A stretch of DNA of 64,000 nt from an uncultured Lactobacillus sp. (GTDB lineage Bacteria > Bacillota > Bacilli > Lactobacillales > Lactobacillaceae), in the NCBI RefSeq assembly GCF_947367085.1, contig NZ_CANBCP010000003.1, forward strand, positions 17,421 to 81,420. Direction: 5' to 3'. The position numbers and the translations under genes are program-made. Numbering within the stretch: position 1 is the first letter of the stretch; every line of letters starts with the position of its first letter. A model generated the notes under the pieces. The model was not told the DNA's origin and did not search any database. It saw nothing but the letters and a program-made list of their open reading frames with translations. Shown in pieces: positions 37,196 to 46,004 of this stretch.

Positions 37196-38047
37196 TTAAA
37201 ACAAGCTACCAATCCAATTACAAATTGGTTGAAGATTACCTAGAATCATTCCTAAGCCAATCAATACAAAGATTAACCTAGTAGAATTCATATGTTTCTT
37301 ACCTAAAATCCAGTATGAAAACAGAGCAATAGCTAATGGAACCAGAGCTGGCATGATCTTATCAAGCATCCCTTGAACAGACATCGTAACTTTCCCAACT
37401 TTATAGGTTAAATCGATCTTGTAGTTAATTAATGCAGGGATCATCCCTCCGACTACAGTCAAACCTAAAACAGAAGCCCCTTCTGTTAGCAAGTTCATCT
37501 TATCTGAAAATGCAAAAGCCAATTTCTTACCTTGACTCAATCCAATGTTAAAGAACTTCCATCTAATCCAGGTAATCACTGCACACCCAATTACGGGAAT
37601 TAATAAACCTAACGCTTGACCTGACATACATAGATAAGCAGTGATTGAGTAAATAATAGCATTATAAATAGCTACAAAGACCGTATCACCAACACCGGCA
37701 AATGGCCCCATTAAACCGGTCTTTAAACCAGCAATAGCTTTTTCATTGTCATCATTCATGCCCAATTCATCTTGTAAGGCAATATCAGCACCAACAATTA
37801 AGTGTGACATTTGAGGAGTGGTATTAAAGAATTCCATCTCAAGCTTGAGTGCTTGTTTCATTTTATCTTTTTTATTCTTATATAAGCGCTTCAAAGCTGG
37901 CATTACAGTATAGGCATAGCCTAAGCCTTGCATTCTTGGATAGTTCCAGCCTAACTGCAAGCCTAAGGTGTTACGCCAAAAGATTTTATTTAAGTCACCT
38001 TTAGTTAAATTGTTCATCTTTAGTTGCTCTTTATTCTTCTTAGGCAT
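37196..38047 (-). CDS. PTS mannose/sorbose-family EIID component
   Basis: A membrane protein of about 283 residues with the EIID features GWNYPRMQGLGYAYTVMPAL (about 33-52), LMGPFAGVGDTVFVAI and three or four C-terminal hydrophobic helices. ATG 38047 has GGAGG nine bases upstream and overlaps the EIIC stop by eight bases; a longer start at 38068 is less likely. It forms the sugar channel with EIIC. Confidence 0.92.
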   Translation of the reverse strand: MPKKNKEQLKMNNLTKGDLNKIFWRNTLGLQLGWNYPRMQGLGYAYTVMPALKRLYKNKKDKMKQALKLEMEFFNTTPQMSHLIVGADIALQDELGMNDDNEKAIAGLKTGLMGPFAGVGDTVFVAIYNAIIYSITAYLCMSGQALGLLIPVIGCAVITWIRWKFFNIGLSQGKKLAFAFSDKMNLLTEGASVLGLTVVGGMIPALINYKIDLTYKVGKVTMSVQGMLDKIMPALVPLAIALFSYWILGKKHMNSTRLIFVLIGLGMILGNLQPICNWIGSLF

Positions 38048-38909
38048 CGAACTCAACCTCCTCTTCATCTACACGATTGGCCTCAATCGCATCATTTGGA
38101 TTTTGAATATTTTCTATATGCTTTGGCTGACTAGTAGATTGTTTAGTTTCTACTGAATTGGCTTTTTGATGATCTTTACGTCTGTTCATGACATAAATTG
38201 CAGCTAAGGCAAAACCGATTAAAGCTAGACCCAATAATGAGAATTGCTTTGCAAAGTAAGCCATTAATGCAAAACCTAAAATAAAGTAAGGATAATATCT
38301 CTTCAAAGGTAAATATCTCATTAAAATAGCAATACCCATAGCAGGTAAGATAATACCCGCAGTCTTTAAGCCGTTCATTAACCATTGAGGAATCCAATTA
38401 TTAATAGCTTTTACAACTGCCGCACCAAAAGTCAAACCAATAAATACTGGAATTGCACGTGACAATACCCAAGGAATAATACCGTAAAGGTTATTTCTTT
38501 CTACTGCTTCGTAATTACCTTTTTCAGCTTCTCTAGTTGCGTGATTTTGGAAGTAAGTGTTAGCCAAACGCGCTAAGATATCCATTTGCGTTAAAAGTAA
38601 CCCAATTGGAATTGCCAATCCAATTCCGTATGCAGCTCCTCTACCTGAAATAATGGCATAAGCAGTTCCCATGACAGCTCCTGACAAAAAGTCGGGCACT
38701 GTTGCACCACCATAAGTAGCTACACCCAAGGTAGCTAATTGCAAGGTAGCACCAACAATTAAGCCAGTCTTTAAATCTCCTAATACTAAACCAGCAACTG
38801 CTCCACCAAATACAGGTGAGTAAATACCGGTCTTTAATGATAGAGCATCTAGTTGTCCTAAACCGACATACAAGCTTAAAACAATAATTGCAATCGCCGA
38901 AACTTTCAT
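38040..38909 (-). CDS. PTS mannose/sorbose-family EIIC component
   Basis: A 289-residue permease with eight or so helices (GGAVAGLVLGDLKTGLIVGA, about 35-54, is the family block) and a charged C-terminal tail of about 50 residues rich in Glu and Asp. It is the first gene of an eight-gene leftward operon running to murQ. The promoter region carries a near-perfect cre and a palindrome. The sugar is inferred, from the operon, to be MurNAc or a MurNAc-peptide. Confidence 0.92.
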   Translation of the reverse strand: MKVSAIAIIVLSLYVGLGQLDALSLKTGIYSPVFGGAVAGLVLGDLKTGLIVGATLQLATLGVATYGGATVPDFLSGAVMGTAYAIISGRGAAYGIGLAIPIGLLLTQMDILARLANTYFQNHATREAEKGNYEAVERNNLYGIIPWVLSRAIPVFIGLTFGAAVVKAINNWIPQWLMNGLKTAGIILPAMGIAILMRYLPLKRYYPYFILGFALMAYFAKQFSLLGLALIGFALAAIYVMNRRKDHQKANSVETKQSTSQPKHIENIQNPNDAIEANRVDEEEVEFDA

Positions 38910-38924
38910 AATTTTACCTCCTTT

Positions 38925-39015
38925 GGTAAACGTTTACATGTATATTTTAGCACTTATTTGAAATGTTATTTCAAAAATAAAGAATATTATTCGCACATTT
39001 GTAATTATATTTCAA
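38925..39015 (-). promoter_or_regulatory. Operator region of the muramic acid operon: cre and MurR-type palindrome
   Basis: TGTAAACGTTTACC on the minus strand (38938-38925) matches cre at 13 of 14 positions and lies next to the EIIC ribosome site. Upstream is the palindrome TTGAAATGTTATTTCAA (38958-38974) and a further ATTTCAA half-site (39009-39015). TGAAA/TTTCA palindromes are common RpiR-family operators, so MurR is the inferred binder. Confidence 0.6.
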
Positions 39016-39143
39016 AAAATAAAATCGGACTTTTCCTCAAATTTACTTGACAAGTGCGTGTGGAACATAATTCAAAAATTGCTTGCTTACATACAAGATA
39101 TTGTTTTAAACTTATAAAGCAAACAACATATTGTAGAAAGAAC

Positions 39144-39791
39144 GTGATTAAAGTTATTGTATTGAGTGGGCCAATTGGAGCCGGTAAATCCAGTTTAACC
39201 AGTATTTTGGCTGAACATTTAGGTACCCAAGCATTTTATGAAGGAGTAGACAATAATCCAGTATTGCCTTTATATTACAAGGATATGAAGCGCTATACAT
39301 TTTTATTGAATACTTACTTGCTCAACCATCGTTTAGCACAAATTAACCAAGCAGTTCAAGAAAAAAACAGTGTTTCCGACCGTTCCATTTATGAAGATGC
39401 ACTATTTTTCAAAATGAACGCTGATAGTAAAGTTGCAGATCCGACTGAATTTAAGATTTACGACGACTTACTTGATAACATGATGGAAGATACTCCAGGT
39501 AGTCCAAGCAAAAAGCCTGATTTACTAATTTATATTCACGTTTCATTAGATACAATGCTTTCTCGCATTAAAAAGCGTGGTCGTTCTTTCGAACAAATTA
39601 GTACTGATCCAGGTTTAAAGGATTACTATAAGCGGCTTCTTAGCTACTATGAGCCTTGGTATGAAAAATACGATGCATCCCCTAAGATGGAGATTAATGG
39701 GGATGACCTGGACTTCGTAGTTGATGAAGATGCAAAAAAAGAAGTTTTAAGCGAAATTGATCGTAAACTACATCAAATTGGAAATTTATAA
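39144..39791 (+). CDS. Deoxynucleoside kinase subunit (dAK/dGK pair, upstream gene)
   Basis: A 215-residue kinase with the P-loop [12 protein letters not shown] (about 8-19), a DRS motif in [13 protein letters not shown] and a lid KKRGRSFEQ. It phosphorylates deoxynucleosides for DNA precursor salvage. In L. acidophilus a tandem pair encodes a deoxyadenosine/deoxyguanosine kinase heterodimer; this gene, with the shorter length, is likely the dAK member. The start is GTG 39144 behind AGAAAG. Its P-loop DNA is identical to that of the next gene over 32 bases. Confidence 0.9.
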   Translation: MIKVIVLSGPIGAGKSSLTSILAEHLGTQAFYEGVDNNPVLPLYYKDMKRYTFLLNTYLLNHRLAQINQAVQEKNSVSDRSIYEDALFFKMNADSKVADPTEFKIYDDLLDNMMEDTPGSPSKKPDLLIYIHVSLDTMLSRIKKRGRSFEQISTDPGLKDYYKRLLSYYEPWYEKYDASPKMEINGDDLDFVVDEDAKKEVLSEIDRKLHQIGNL

Positions 39792-39814
39792 AATAAAAAG
39801 TTAGAAGGAACGTG

Positions 39815-40501
39815 ATGACAGTTATTGTTTTAAGCGGGCCAATTGGAGCCGGTAAATCCAGTTTAACAGGTATATTATCAAAATATTTAGGCACTGATCC
39901 TTTCTATGAAAGTGTTGATGACAACCCAGTTTTGCCACTATTTTATGCGGATCCTAAAAAATACGCATTTTTACTTCAGGTATATTTCTTAAATACGCGT
40001 TTTCACAGCATAAAGGCTGCTCTTAGTGAAGGAAACAATGTCTTAGATCGTTCAATCTATGAAGATGCGCTATTTTTCCAAATGAACGCTGACATTGGCC
40101 GCGCTACAAGTGAAGAAGTTGATACTTATTATGAGCTACTTCACAACATGATGGCAGAATTAGAGCGCATGCCAAAAAAGAGTCCAGACTTGTTAGTGCA
40201 TATTGATGTTTCATATGACACCATGATCAAACGTATTCAAAAACGTGGCCGTCCTTATGAACAATTAAGCTATGACTCAACTCTTGAAGATTACTACAAG
40301 CGCTTGCTGCGCTACTACAAGCCATGGTATGAAAAATATGATTATTCTGAAAAAATGGTGATCGATGGTGATAAATTTGACTTTATGAGCAGCGAAGCTG
40401 ATCGTGAAGCAGTCCTTGATCAAATCACTAACAAATTAAAATCCATGGGCAAGCTGCCAATGGATTGGGATAAGTCAGCAGATATTCAAATTGAAGCATA
40501 A
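39815..40501 (+). CDS. Deoxynucleoside kinase subunit (dAK/dGK pair, downstream gene)
   Basis: A 228-residue paralogue of the preceding kinase, with [32 protein letters not shown] and a KRGRPYEQ lid. Probably the dGK partner of a heterodimer, from length and order. ATG 39815 is used; a GTG just before it (39812) lines up with the start of the upstream gene. A terminator follows directly. Confidence 0.9.
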   Translation: MTVIVLSGPIGAGKSSLTGILSKYLGTDPFYESVDDNPVLPLFYADPKKYAFLLQVYFLNTRFHSIKAALSEGNNVLDRSIYEDALFFQMNADIGRATSEEVDTYYELLHNMMAELERMPKKSPDLLVHIDVSYDTMIKRIQKRGRPYEQLSYDSTLEDYYKRLLRYYKPWYEKYDYSEKMVIDGDKFDFMSSEADREAVLDQITNKLKSMGKLPMDWDKSADIQIEA

Positions 40502-40503
40502 AT

Positions 40504-40541
40504 AAAAATCCGAGATTCAGTAAAAAGAATCTCGGATTTTT
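40504..40541. terminator. Bidirectional terminator after the kinase pair
   Basis: AAAAATCCGAGATTC and GAATCTCGGATTTTT, between convergent genes. Confidence 0.9.
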
Positions 40542-40611
40542 GATTGAGAAATAGATTTATATACCACTAAATATTTAAACTAGTACATCTAATTTATATA
40601 TAAAAACTAAA

Positions 40612-41850
40612 TTAATGCTCTGATGCACCACTTACAGCATCTGCAGCTTCACCCTTCAATTGGTTATCTGGAGTTACTGGGTAAGGTGGCATGACACTCT
40701 TACTTGTTGAAGAAATGCCCCAGTCAGCTGAGTAAGTAAAGTGGTCAATCTTAGCATGCTTAACATCTTCAATAGTCTTGCAGCCAGTCAATTGCATATC
40801 AATCAATAATTCCTTATTCAATTGTTCAATAACAGATTGAACACCTTGAGCACCACCTAATGCTAAGCCGTAAAGGAATGGTCTACCAATACCAACTAAG
40901 TCAGCACCTAATGCCAAAGCCTTGAATACGTGTGAACCACGACGTACACCACCATCAAAGATGATTGGAACTTTTCTGCCAGCGTGACGAACTTCTCTAG
41001 CAATTTCTGGTAAAACATCAATAGTTGCAGGACCACCGTCGACTTCACGACCACCGTGGTTAGAAACTTCAATACCATCAGCGCCAGCACCTAATGCCTT
41101 GTAAGCATCTTCAGCACATTTAATACCCTTAACGATAAGTGGCAATTTAGTTAATTGCTTGATCTTTCTTACGTCATCAGGACCAATCTTTTGAGCAGAA
41201 TTTGCATACATTTGAGCAACACTTTGACCTTCGCCCTTGCCGCCAGTCCATTCTTGGAAGAATGCTAGAGGAACTGGGTAAGTAAAGTTGGTACGGATGT
41301 TAGCTTCACGATAACCACTAACTAAAGCATCAACAGTTAAGTAGAAGCCTTCAAAACCTGCTTTTTCTGATTCTTCAATAACCATCTTGTTGAAGTCCCA
41401 GTCTTTACTTAAGTATAATTGCATAAATCTGTGAGACTTGCCGACAGCTTTTTGAACGTCTTGAACACTCTTGTTACAATAAGTACTCATCCCAAATAAC
41501 GCACCAGCTGCTTTTGCACCTTTAGCAGTGTCAATTTCAGCTTCTGCATTGGCAATACCGTGACAAGCAATTGGACAAATCATTACAGGAGTCTTTAAAT
41601 CCATTCCCATAAAGGTTGTATCTAATTGTGGATCTTGCATGTTAGTTAATGCACGTGGAACGATTTGGAAATGATTAAATGCTTGGGTATTGTTGCGCCA
41701 AGTCCATTCATTTTCTGCACCACTAGCAATGTAATAGTAAGCACCCTCTGGCATAATTTTCTTAACTTTTTCTGGAAGTTCAAGCAAATTAGTCATCTTT
41801 AACTTTTCTTCCCGAGTGCTTTGAGGAAATCCCTTAAAATAAACTGTCAT
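40612..41850 (-). CDS. FMN-dependent alpha-hydroxy-acid oxidase, likely L-lactate oxidase
   Basis: A 412-residue TIM-barrel flavoenzyme. The signature SNHGGREVDGGPATIDVLPE (about 280-299) includes the catalytic His and Arg, and IIFDGGVRRGSHVFKALALG and VGIGRPFLYG follow it. Lactate oxidases turn L-lactate and oxygen into pyruvate and hydrogen peroxide. The extended C-terminal tail is as in lactobacillus homologues. GAGGTC precedes the ATG. A near-perfect cre overlaps its promoter region, consistent with use of lactate once glucose is spent. Confidence 0.9.
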   Translation of the reverse strand: MTVYFKGFPQSTREEKLKMTNLLELPEKVKKIMPEGAYYYIASGAENEWTWRNNTQAFNHFQIVPRALTNMQDPQLDTTFMGMDLKTPVMICPIACHGIANAEAEIDTAKGAKAAGALFGMSTYCNKSVQDVQKAVGKSHRFMQLYLSKDWDFNKMVIEESEKAGFEGFYLTVDALVSGYREANIRTNFTYPVPLAFFQEWTGGKGEGQSVAQMYANSAQKIGPDDVRKIKQLTKLPLIVKGIKCAEDAYKALGAGADGIEVSNHGGREVDGGPATIDVLPEIAREVRHAGRKVPIIFDGGVRRGSHVFKALALGADLVGIGRPFLYGLALGGAQGVQSVIEQLNKELLIDMQLTGCKTIEDVKHAKIDHFTYSADWGISSTSKSVMPPYPVTPDNQLKGEAADAVSGASEH

Positions 41851-41899
41851 GATTTGACCTCATTTCTTATTTTCGTATACAAATACATTTTAATATGTT

Positions 41900-41913
41900 T
41901 GAAAGCGTAAACA
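41900..41913 (-). promoter_or_regulatory. Candidate cre upstream of the lactate oxidase gene
   Basis: TGAAAGCGTAAACA (read on the plus strand) matches TGWAANCGNTNWCA at 13 of 14 positions, 50 bases upstream of the lactate oxidase start. Confidence 0.55.
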
Positions 41914-42087
41914 AAATAAAAACTATCGTGAAATACATCACACAATGTAACCTCATCTCACATATTATAACTATCTCAATTATTTTTAAATTTATAATTC
42001 GTGTTTACTCCTTTAAAAATGAATGGTAAACTATTTAAGTCATCTTTATGACTAATAAATCCGAACATTAACTATTTGGAGGAAAAG

Positions 42088-43398
42088 ATGGATTTCATTT
42101 CAAAATATTTCAAACTTAATGAGCTTGGAACTAATATTCGTACAGAATTTATCGCAGGACTTACCACTTTTATTAGTATGTCCTATATCTTATTTGTTAA
42201 CCCTAGTGTTTTAGGTGCTAGCGGAATGCCCACAGGAGCTGTATTTACCGCAACTGCCCTTGCTGCCGCTCTTGGTACTGCCATCATGGGTATTGTTGCT
42301 AACTACCCAATCGGTGAAGCACCAGCGCTTGGAATTAACGCGTTTTTTGCTTACACAGTATGTATTGGAATGCACGTTTCTTGGCAAACTGCCTTAGCCA
42401 GCGTTTTTGTAGCATCAATCATCTTCATCTTGATCACATTATTTAAATTAAGAGAAAAGATTATTGATTCTATCCCTTCAGATTTAAAATTCGCCATTTC
42501 TTCTGGTATCGGTTTATTTATCGCTTTCTTAGGTTTGCAAGATGGTGGAATCATTGTAGCCAACAAGTCAACTTTGGTTAGCTTAGGTTCACTTCACAAT
42601 CCTTTAGTTTGGATTACTATCTTCGGCTTACTTGTAACTGTCGTATTAATGATCTTGGGTGTTCCTGGAGCAATTTTTATTGGGATGGTTTTAGCTGCAA
42701 TTTTTGGAATTTGCACTGGTCAAATCGCCCTTCCCCATAAATTTGTTTCACTAGCACCAAGTTTAGCTCCAACTTTTGGTCAAGCTGTCTTTCATGTTAA
42801 AGATATCAATTCACTTCAAATGTGGGTGGTTGTTTTAACCTTCTTATTAGTTACCTTCTTTGATACTGCTGGTACTTTAATCGGGCTTGCTCAACAAGCT
42901 GGTTTTATGAAAAACAACAAAATGCCTCGCGTAGGTAAAGCTTTAGCAGCGGACTCAACAGCAATGATGTTTGGTTCAATTTTTGGTACATCCCCTGTTG
43001 GAGCCTTTGTTGAATCAAGTGCTGGTATCGCAGTTGGTGGTCGATCCGGACTTACTGCTGTTTTTGTGGCGATCTTTTTCTTGATCTCCATGATCTTTAG
43101 TCCTCTTCTCAGTATTTTCACTACCCAAGTTACTGCTCCGGCTTTGATCATCGTTGGAGTATTAATGGCACAAAACACTGCCCATATTCATTGGAACAAG
43201 CTCGAAATTGCCGTTCCTGCATTTCTTATCTTACTCGGCATGCCGCTTACTTACTCCATTTCTGATGGATTAGCATTAGGGATGATCACTTACCCAATTT
43301 GTATGGTTTCTGCAAAGCGTGGTAAGGAAGTTAGCCCGATGATGTGGGTACTGTTCGTGGTATTCATCATCTTCTTATGGGTGCTGAATTTTAAATAA
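42088..43398 (+). CDS. NCS2-family purine permease, AzgA/PbuG type
   Basis: A 436-residue membrane protein with 12-14 helices. Family motifs are ALGINAFFAYTV (about 86-97) and FFDTAGTLIGLAQQAG (about 260-275). AzgA/PbuG members import guanine, hypoxanthine or adenine by proton symport. GGAGG lies 9 bases before ATG 42088; an in-frame TTG inside the ribosome site is not the start. It is about 60% similar by eye to the permease at 46005, but has no riboswitch. Confidence 0.9.
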   Translation: MDFISKYFKLNELGTNIRTEFIAGLTTFISMSYILFVNPSVLGASGMPTGAVFTATALAAALGTAIMGIVANYPIGEAPALGINAFFAYTVCIGMHVSWQTALASVFVASIIFILITLFKLREKIIDSIPSDLKFAISSGIGLFIAFLGLQDGGIIVANKSTLVSLGSLHNPLVWITIFGLLVTVVLMILGVPGAIFIGMVLAAIFGICTGQIALPHKFVSLAPSLAPTFGQAVFHVKDINSLQMWVVVLTFLLVTFFDTAGTLIGLAQQAGFMKNNKMPRVGKALAADSTAMMFGSIFGTSPVGAFVESSAGIAVGGRSGLTAVFVAIFFLISMIFSPLLSIFTTQVTAPALIIVGVLMAQNTAHIHWNKLEIAVPAFLILLGMPLTYSISDGLALGMITYPICMVSAKRGKEVSPMMWVLFVVFIIFLWVLNFK

Positions 43399-43417
43399 AA
43401 TAGATTTTGATACACAA

Positions 43418-43456
43418 ATACCGATTATCGCTTTTTGATGATAATCGGTATTTTTT
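43418..43456 (+). terminator. Intrinsic terminator of the first NCS2 permease
   Basis: ATACCGATTATC and GATAATCGGTAT followed by T6. Confidence 0.9.
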
Positions 43457-43529
43457 ATGGTTTTAACTGTATTCTTGTTAAACGTATTTAACAAAATTAG
43501 GTATTTTTATTTAGTATACTTTAAAGCAA

Positions 43530-44240
43530 TCATTCTCCAGCTGGTAAAAACTTGCTCAATTTGCCAGCAAAAGTTTCAATGTTCAAGCTCTGGATATACA
43601 CTTCTCCACTTCCTTTAAAGGTATTAACTATACCTTCACCAGTTCCAATTGACTGAATAAAGCCATTATCAAAGTGGATATCATAGTCTAAATCTGTCGA
43701 CCAAGCTACAACATGGTTATTATCGATGGTAATTTCATCATTATTGAGTTCAATTTTCTTAATTGACCCATAGGCATTACATAAGACTACTCCATCGCCT
43801 TCAGTTGTCATCACAAAAAAGCCACCAGTCCCCGCAAGTAGCGCTCTACCAAGCGATTGTTTTTTCATGGAATAACTAGCTGATCCATCCATAGCTAAGA
43901 ACTTGCCATCATTAATGCGATATTGCTTATCGCCTAATTGCAATGGCAAAATTTCTCCTGGTAAAGATGGTGCAATTGCTAAATGACCAGTTTCTTTTTC
44001 AGCCTCAGCTTCAGTAATCCAGAAGCTTTCACCAGAAGTTACGCTGCGTCCTACTGCGCGCATTAGCTTACCAATTCCAGAACCTGCACCATTTACCTTA
44101 GTATTTAAGCTGATACTTGTAGAATGATAAACCATACTACCACGCTGGATATAGACTCTTTCGCTAGGCTCCAATTCAATATCAATTAATGGAAACTGCA
44201 TTTGCTTATCAATAGTATACTTCATGCGATTGTCACTCAT
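43530..44240 (-). CDS. TIGR00266/AIM24-family protein
   Basis: A 236-residue protein of repeated beta strands with the AIM24 features: an N-terminal PLIDIELEPSERVYIQRGSM block and later GEILPLQLGD and GSGEVYIQSLN. Function in bacteria is unknown. ATG 44240 has GAGGTG seven bases upstream. It follows the MerR regulator gene by 66 bases in the same direction. Confidence 0.85.
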   Translation of the reverse strand: MSDNRMKYTIDKQMQFPLIDIELEPSERVYIQRGSMVYHSTSISLNTKVNGAGSGIGKLMRAVGRSVTSGESFWITEAEAEKETGHLAIAPSLPGEILPLQLGDKQYRINDGKFLAMDGSASYSMKKQSLGRALLAGTGGFFVMTTEGDGVVLCNAYGSIKKIELNNDEITIDNNHVVAWSTDLDYDIHFDNGFIQSIGTGEGIVNTFKGSGEVYIQSLNIETFAGKLSKFLPAGE

Positions 44241-44306
44241 TTTTTGCACCTCTTTGTATATTTTTGACTCATTTTAGCAATTCAAATTCCTAATGACAAG
44301 AACTAA

Positions 44307-45035
44307 TCACTCGCGCGCAACTTCCAAGCAATATGCTTTCTTTCCACATTTTGGACAGCGTAGTTTGCGAAAGCGTGGTGTATGAGCCGAAAAATTAAAA
44401 GCCCAAAAGGTGGGCACAAACCTCTCACCACAATTAGGACAAACATAAGCTACTTTTTCATAATAATAATGAACAAGCCACAAACTTAGTCCAAAAATCA
44501 CTAAGACCAAGAATCCTATCGTCCAAGGAATCATCGAAAATCGGTGAATCTTAAATAAATGCCAAATCCAGACAATTCCAAAAACTTCTATTATTGTTAA
44601 TCCTAAGCCCCAACCTAGCATCTTTCTTCTAAAAGATCTTAATTCATTTGCTTTATTCATCGTCTGCGTAATATCAAGCAAGTTGTCGATCTTTAACCCA
44701 TTAAATTTTTGCAAGTGACGAATTTTGTCTTGTTGCTGCTGCAAACGTTCAATTTCAGCTTTGTTATCGCGATACTGCTGACTTAAGAGCAGCTTCAGAG
44801 ACTTTTCCCCATCTTGATCTTGCAATAAACTGCGAATCTGCTTTAACGAAAACCCTAATTCTTTTAAATATAGAATCTCTTGCAATTGAAATATTTGCTC
44901 ATCACTATAATAGCGATAACCATTTTCTTTAACGCAATCTGGCTTTACTAAGTCTTTTTCATCATAATAGCGCACCGTGCGCGTACTGATATTTAGCCTT
45001 TGAGCAACTTGGCCGATCGAATACTTTTGCGACAT
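44307..45035 (-). CDS. MerR-family regulator with membrane helices and C-terminal zinc ribbon
   Basis: A 242-residue protein: MerR HTH (1-70, with STRTVRYYDEKDLVKPD), a coiled coil (about 75-115), two membrane helices (about 140-160 and 167-190) and a four-Cys zinc ribbon (Cys199, Cys202, Cys227, Cys230). A membrane-tethered MerR protein is unusual. ATG 45035 is behind GGAGGTG. It may sense an envelope or metal signal and could control the AIM24 gene next to it. Ligand unknown. Confidence 0.85.
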   Translation of the reverse strand: MSQKYSIGQVAQRLNISTRTVRYYDEKDLVKPDCVKENGYRYYSDEQIFQLQEILYLKELGFSLKQIRSLLQDQDGEKSLKLLLSQQYRDNKAEIERLQQQQDKIRHLQKFNGLKIDNLLDITQTMNKANELRSFRRKMLGWGLGLTIIEVFGIVWIWHLFKIHRFSMIPWTIGFLVLVIFGLSLWLVHYYYEKVAYVCPNCGERFVPTFWAFNFSAHTPRFRKLRCPKCGKKAYCLEVARE

Positions 45036-45155
45036 TACTTTCACCTCCTGATTTTAAAATACCGGCTTACGCAAGGTTAAAGTCAAACAAATATAACTTT
45101 TATTTTTAAATAAATAAGTATAAAATCTATTCTATTCTTTAATGAGGTTATCAAA

Positions 45156-45731
45156 ATGAAAAAGTTTCTACCAATTCTATTTCTTACTATATTATTAACT
45201 GCATTATTAACTGCCTGTTCTACTCAAAAGAATGACAAAAATGAAAATACTAGTTCAAGTGCTAAAGAACCCAGAACAACAGTTAGAATCAAAAAGACTA
45301 CTCCTGACATTCAAAAAAAATACCCTGGTCTAAAGCTAATGACTGTTCCTAATCAATTTCGTGGCACTTGGTATCGCAGCGATGAGTTTTCTAAAAAAGC
45401 TCGTAAGTTAGTAATTTCTGAGCACCTTATCAATTGATCTGTTCTTTACCAAAAAATAGGAAATTTTAAGTTGGATCATAATTCGGAGAAGCAAAATAAA
45501 GTATATGCTGGCGACATTTCGATTGGCAGAATTGAGCAAAGAAATGGTACACAATGGCTACGCGTGCGTGACGTCTTAGGCACTGTAGACTTCATTTACA
45601 TTCCAGGAAACTTTCAAGGTCATCAATGTTTATTTTTAGCTTATTCTTCTGGCGACATCCATAGTGCTATCTTCAAAAATGCAAAGACTGCTATTAAATA
45701 TCGTAAGTATGATTTCTCTAAAGTAAATTAG
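45156..45731 (+). pseudogene. Lipoprotein gene interrupted by one in-frame TGA
   Basis: The first part (45156-45437) encodes a signal peptide with lipobox LLTAC and about 70 further residues. The TGA at 45435-45437 is followed in the same frame by an open stretch to 45731 with no other stop. The segments join as FSKKARKLVISEHLIN-(stop)-SVLYQKIGNFKLDHN. The simplest explanation is a single base change to TGA (for example from GGA) in a 191-codon secreted lipoprotein gene. I do not recognise the family beyond a small Lactobacillus-type lipoprotein with a FRGTWYRSD motif. Confidence 0.75.
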
Positions 45732-45807
45732 TGAGCGGACAGTGGCATATTCTGATATTCAATTACTTTTACTTTCTTCAATATTTCCCAGGAAATACTG
45801 AATCAAT

Positions 45808-45836
45808 TTGCGCAGCCGCCAATTTTCTGCTAGAAT
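45808..45836 (+). promoter_or_regulatory. Promoter of the riboswitch-controlled permease
   Basis: TTGCGC (45808) and TAGAAT (45831) with a 17-base spacer, ending about 15 bases before the aptamer. Confidence 0.6.
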
Positions 45837-45849
45837 ACTTAACAATCAA

Positions 45850-45924
45850 GTTATCTATATATCGTCGAAATAAGGTCGACAGTATCTACCCTGAGCCATA
45901 AATTCAGGACTATAGGTATCAGAC
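45850..45924 (+). promoter_or_regulatory. Purine (guanine-type) riboswitch aptamer
   Basis: The three-way junction is recognisable: J1/2 TATATC, P2 GTCGA...TCGAC with loop AATAAGG, J2/3 TATCTACC, P3 CTGAG...TTCAG with loop CCATAAA, and J3/1 GACTATA. P1 forms between TATCT (45852) and AGGTA (45914). The specificity base in GACTAT is C, which is the guanine/hypoxanthine class (T would give adenine). A terminator follows before the permease gene. Confidence 0.85.
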
Positions 45925-45934
45925 GTCATAAATC

Positions 45935-45990
45935 AAAAAGGACATCTTTTACCCATGGCTGCGGGTGAACTATGTCCTTTTTCTTTTTTA
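45935..45990 (+). terminator. Riboswitch expression-platform terminator
   Basis: AAAAAGGACAT (45935-45945) pairs with ATGTCCTTTTT (45972-45982), with an inner TTTACCC/GGGTGAA stem, followed by T-rich DNA. Ligand binding to the aptamer would favour this stem and stop transcription before the permease. Confidence 0.85.
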
Positions 45991-46004
45991 TTTTTGGAGG
46001 ATTA

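Noticed and set aside
41914..42087. A second purine riboswitch before the 42088 permease
   Set aside because: No TATCTACC-type junction or P2/P3 loops can be found in the leader.
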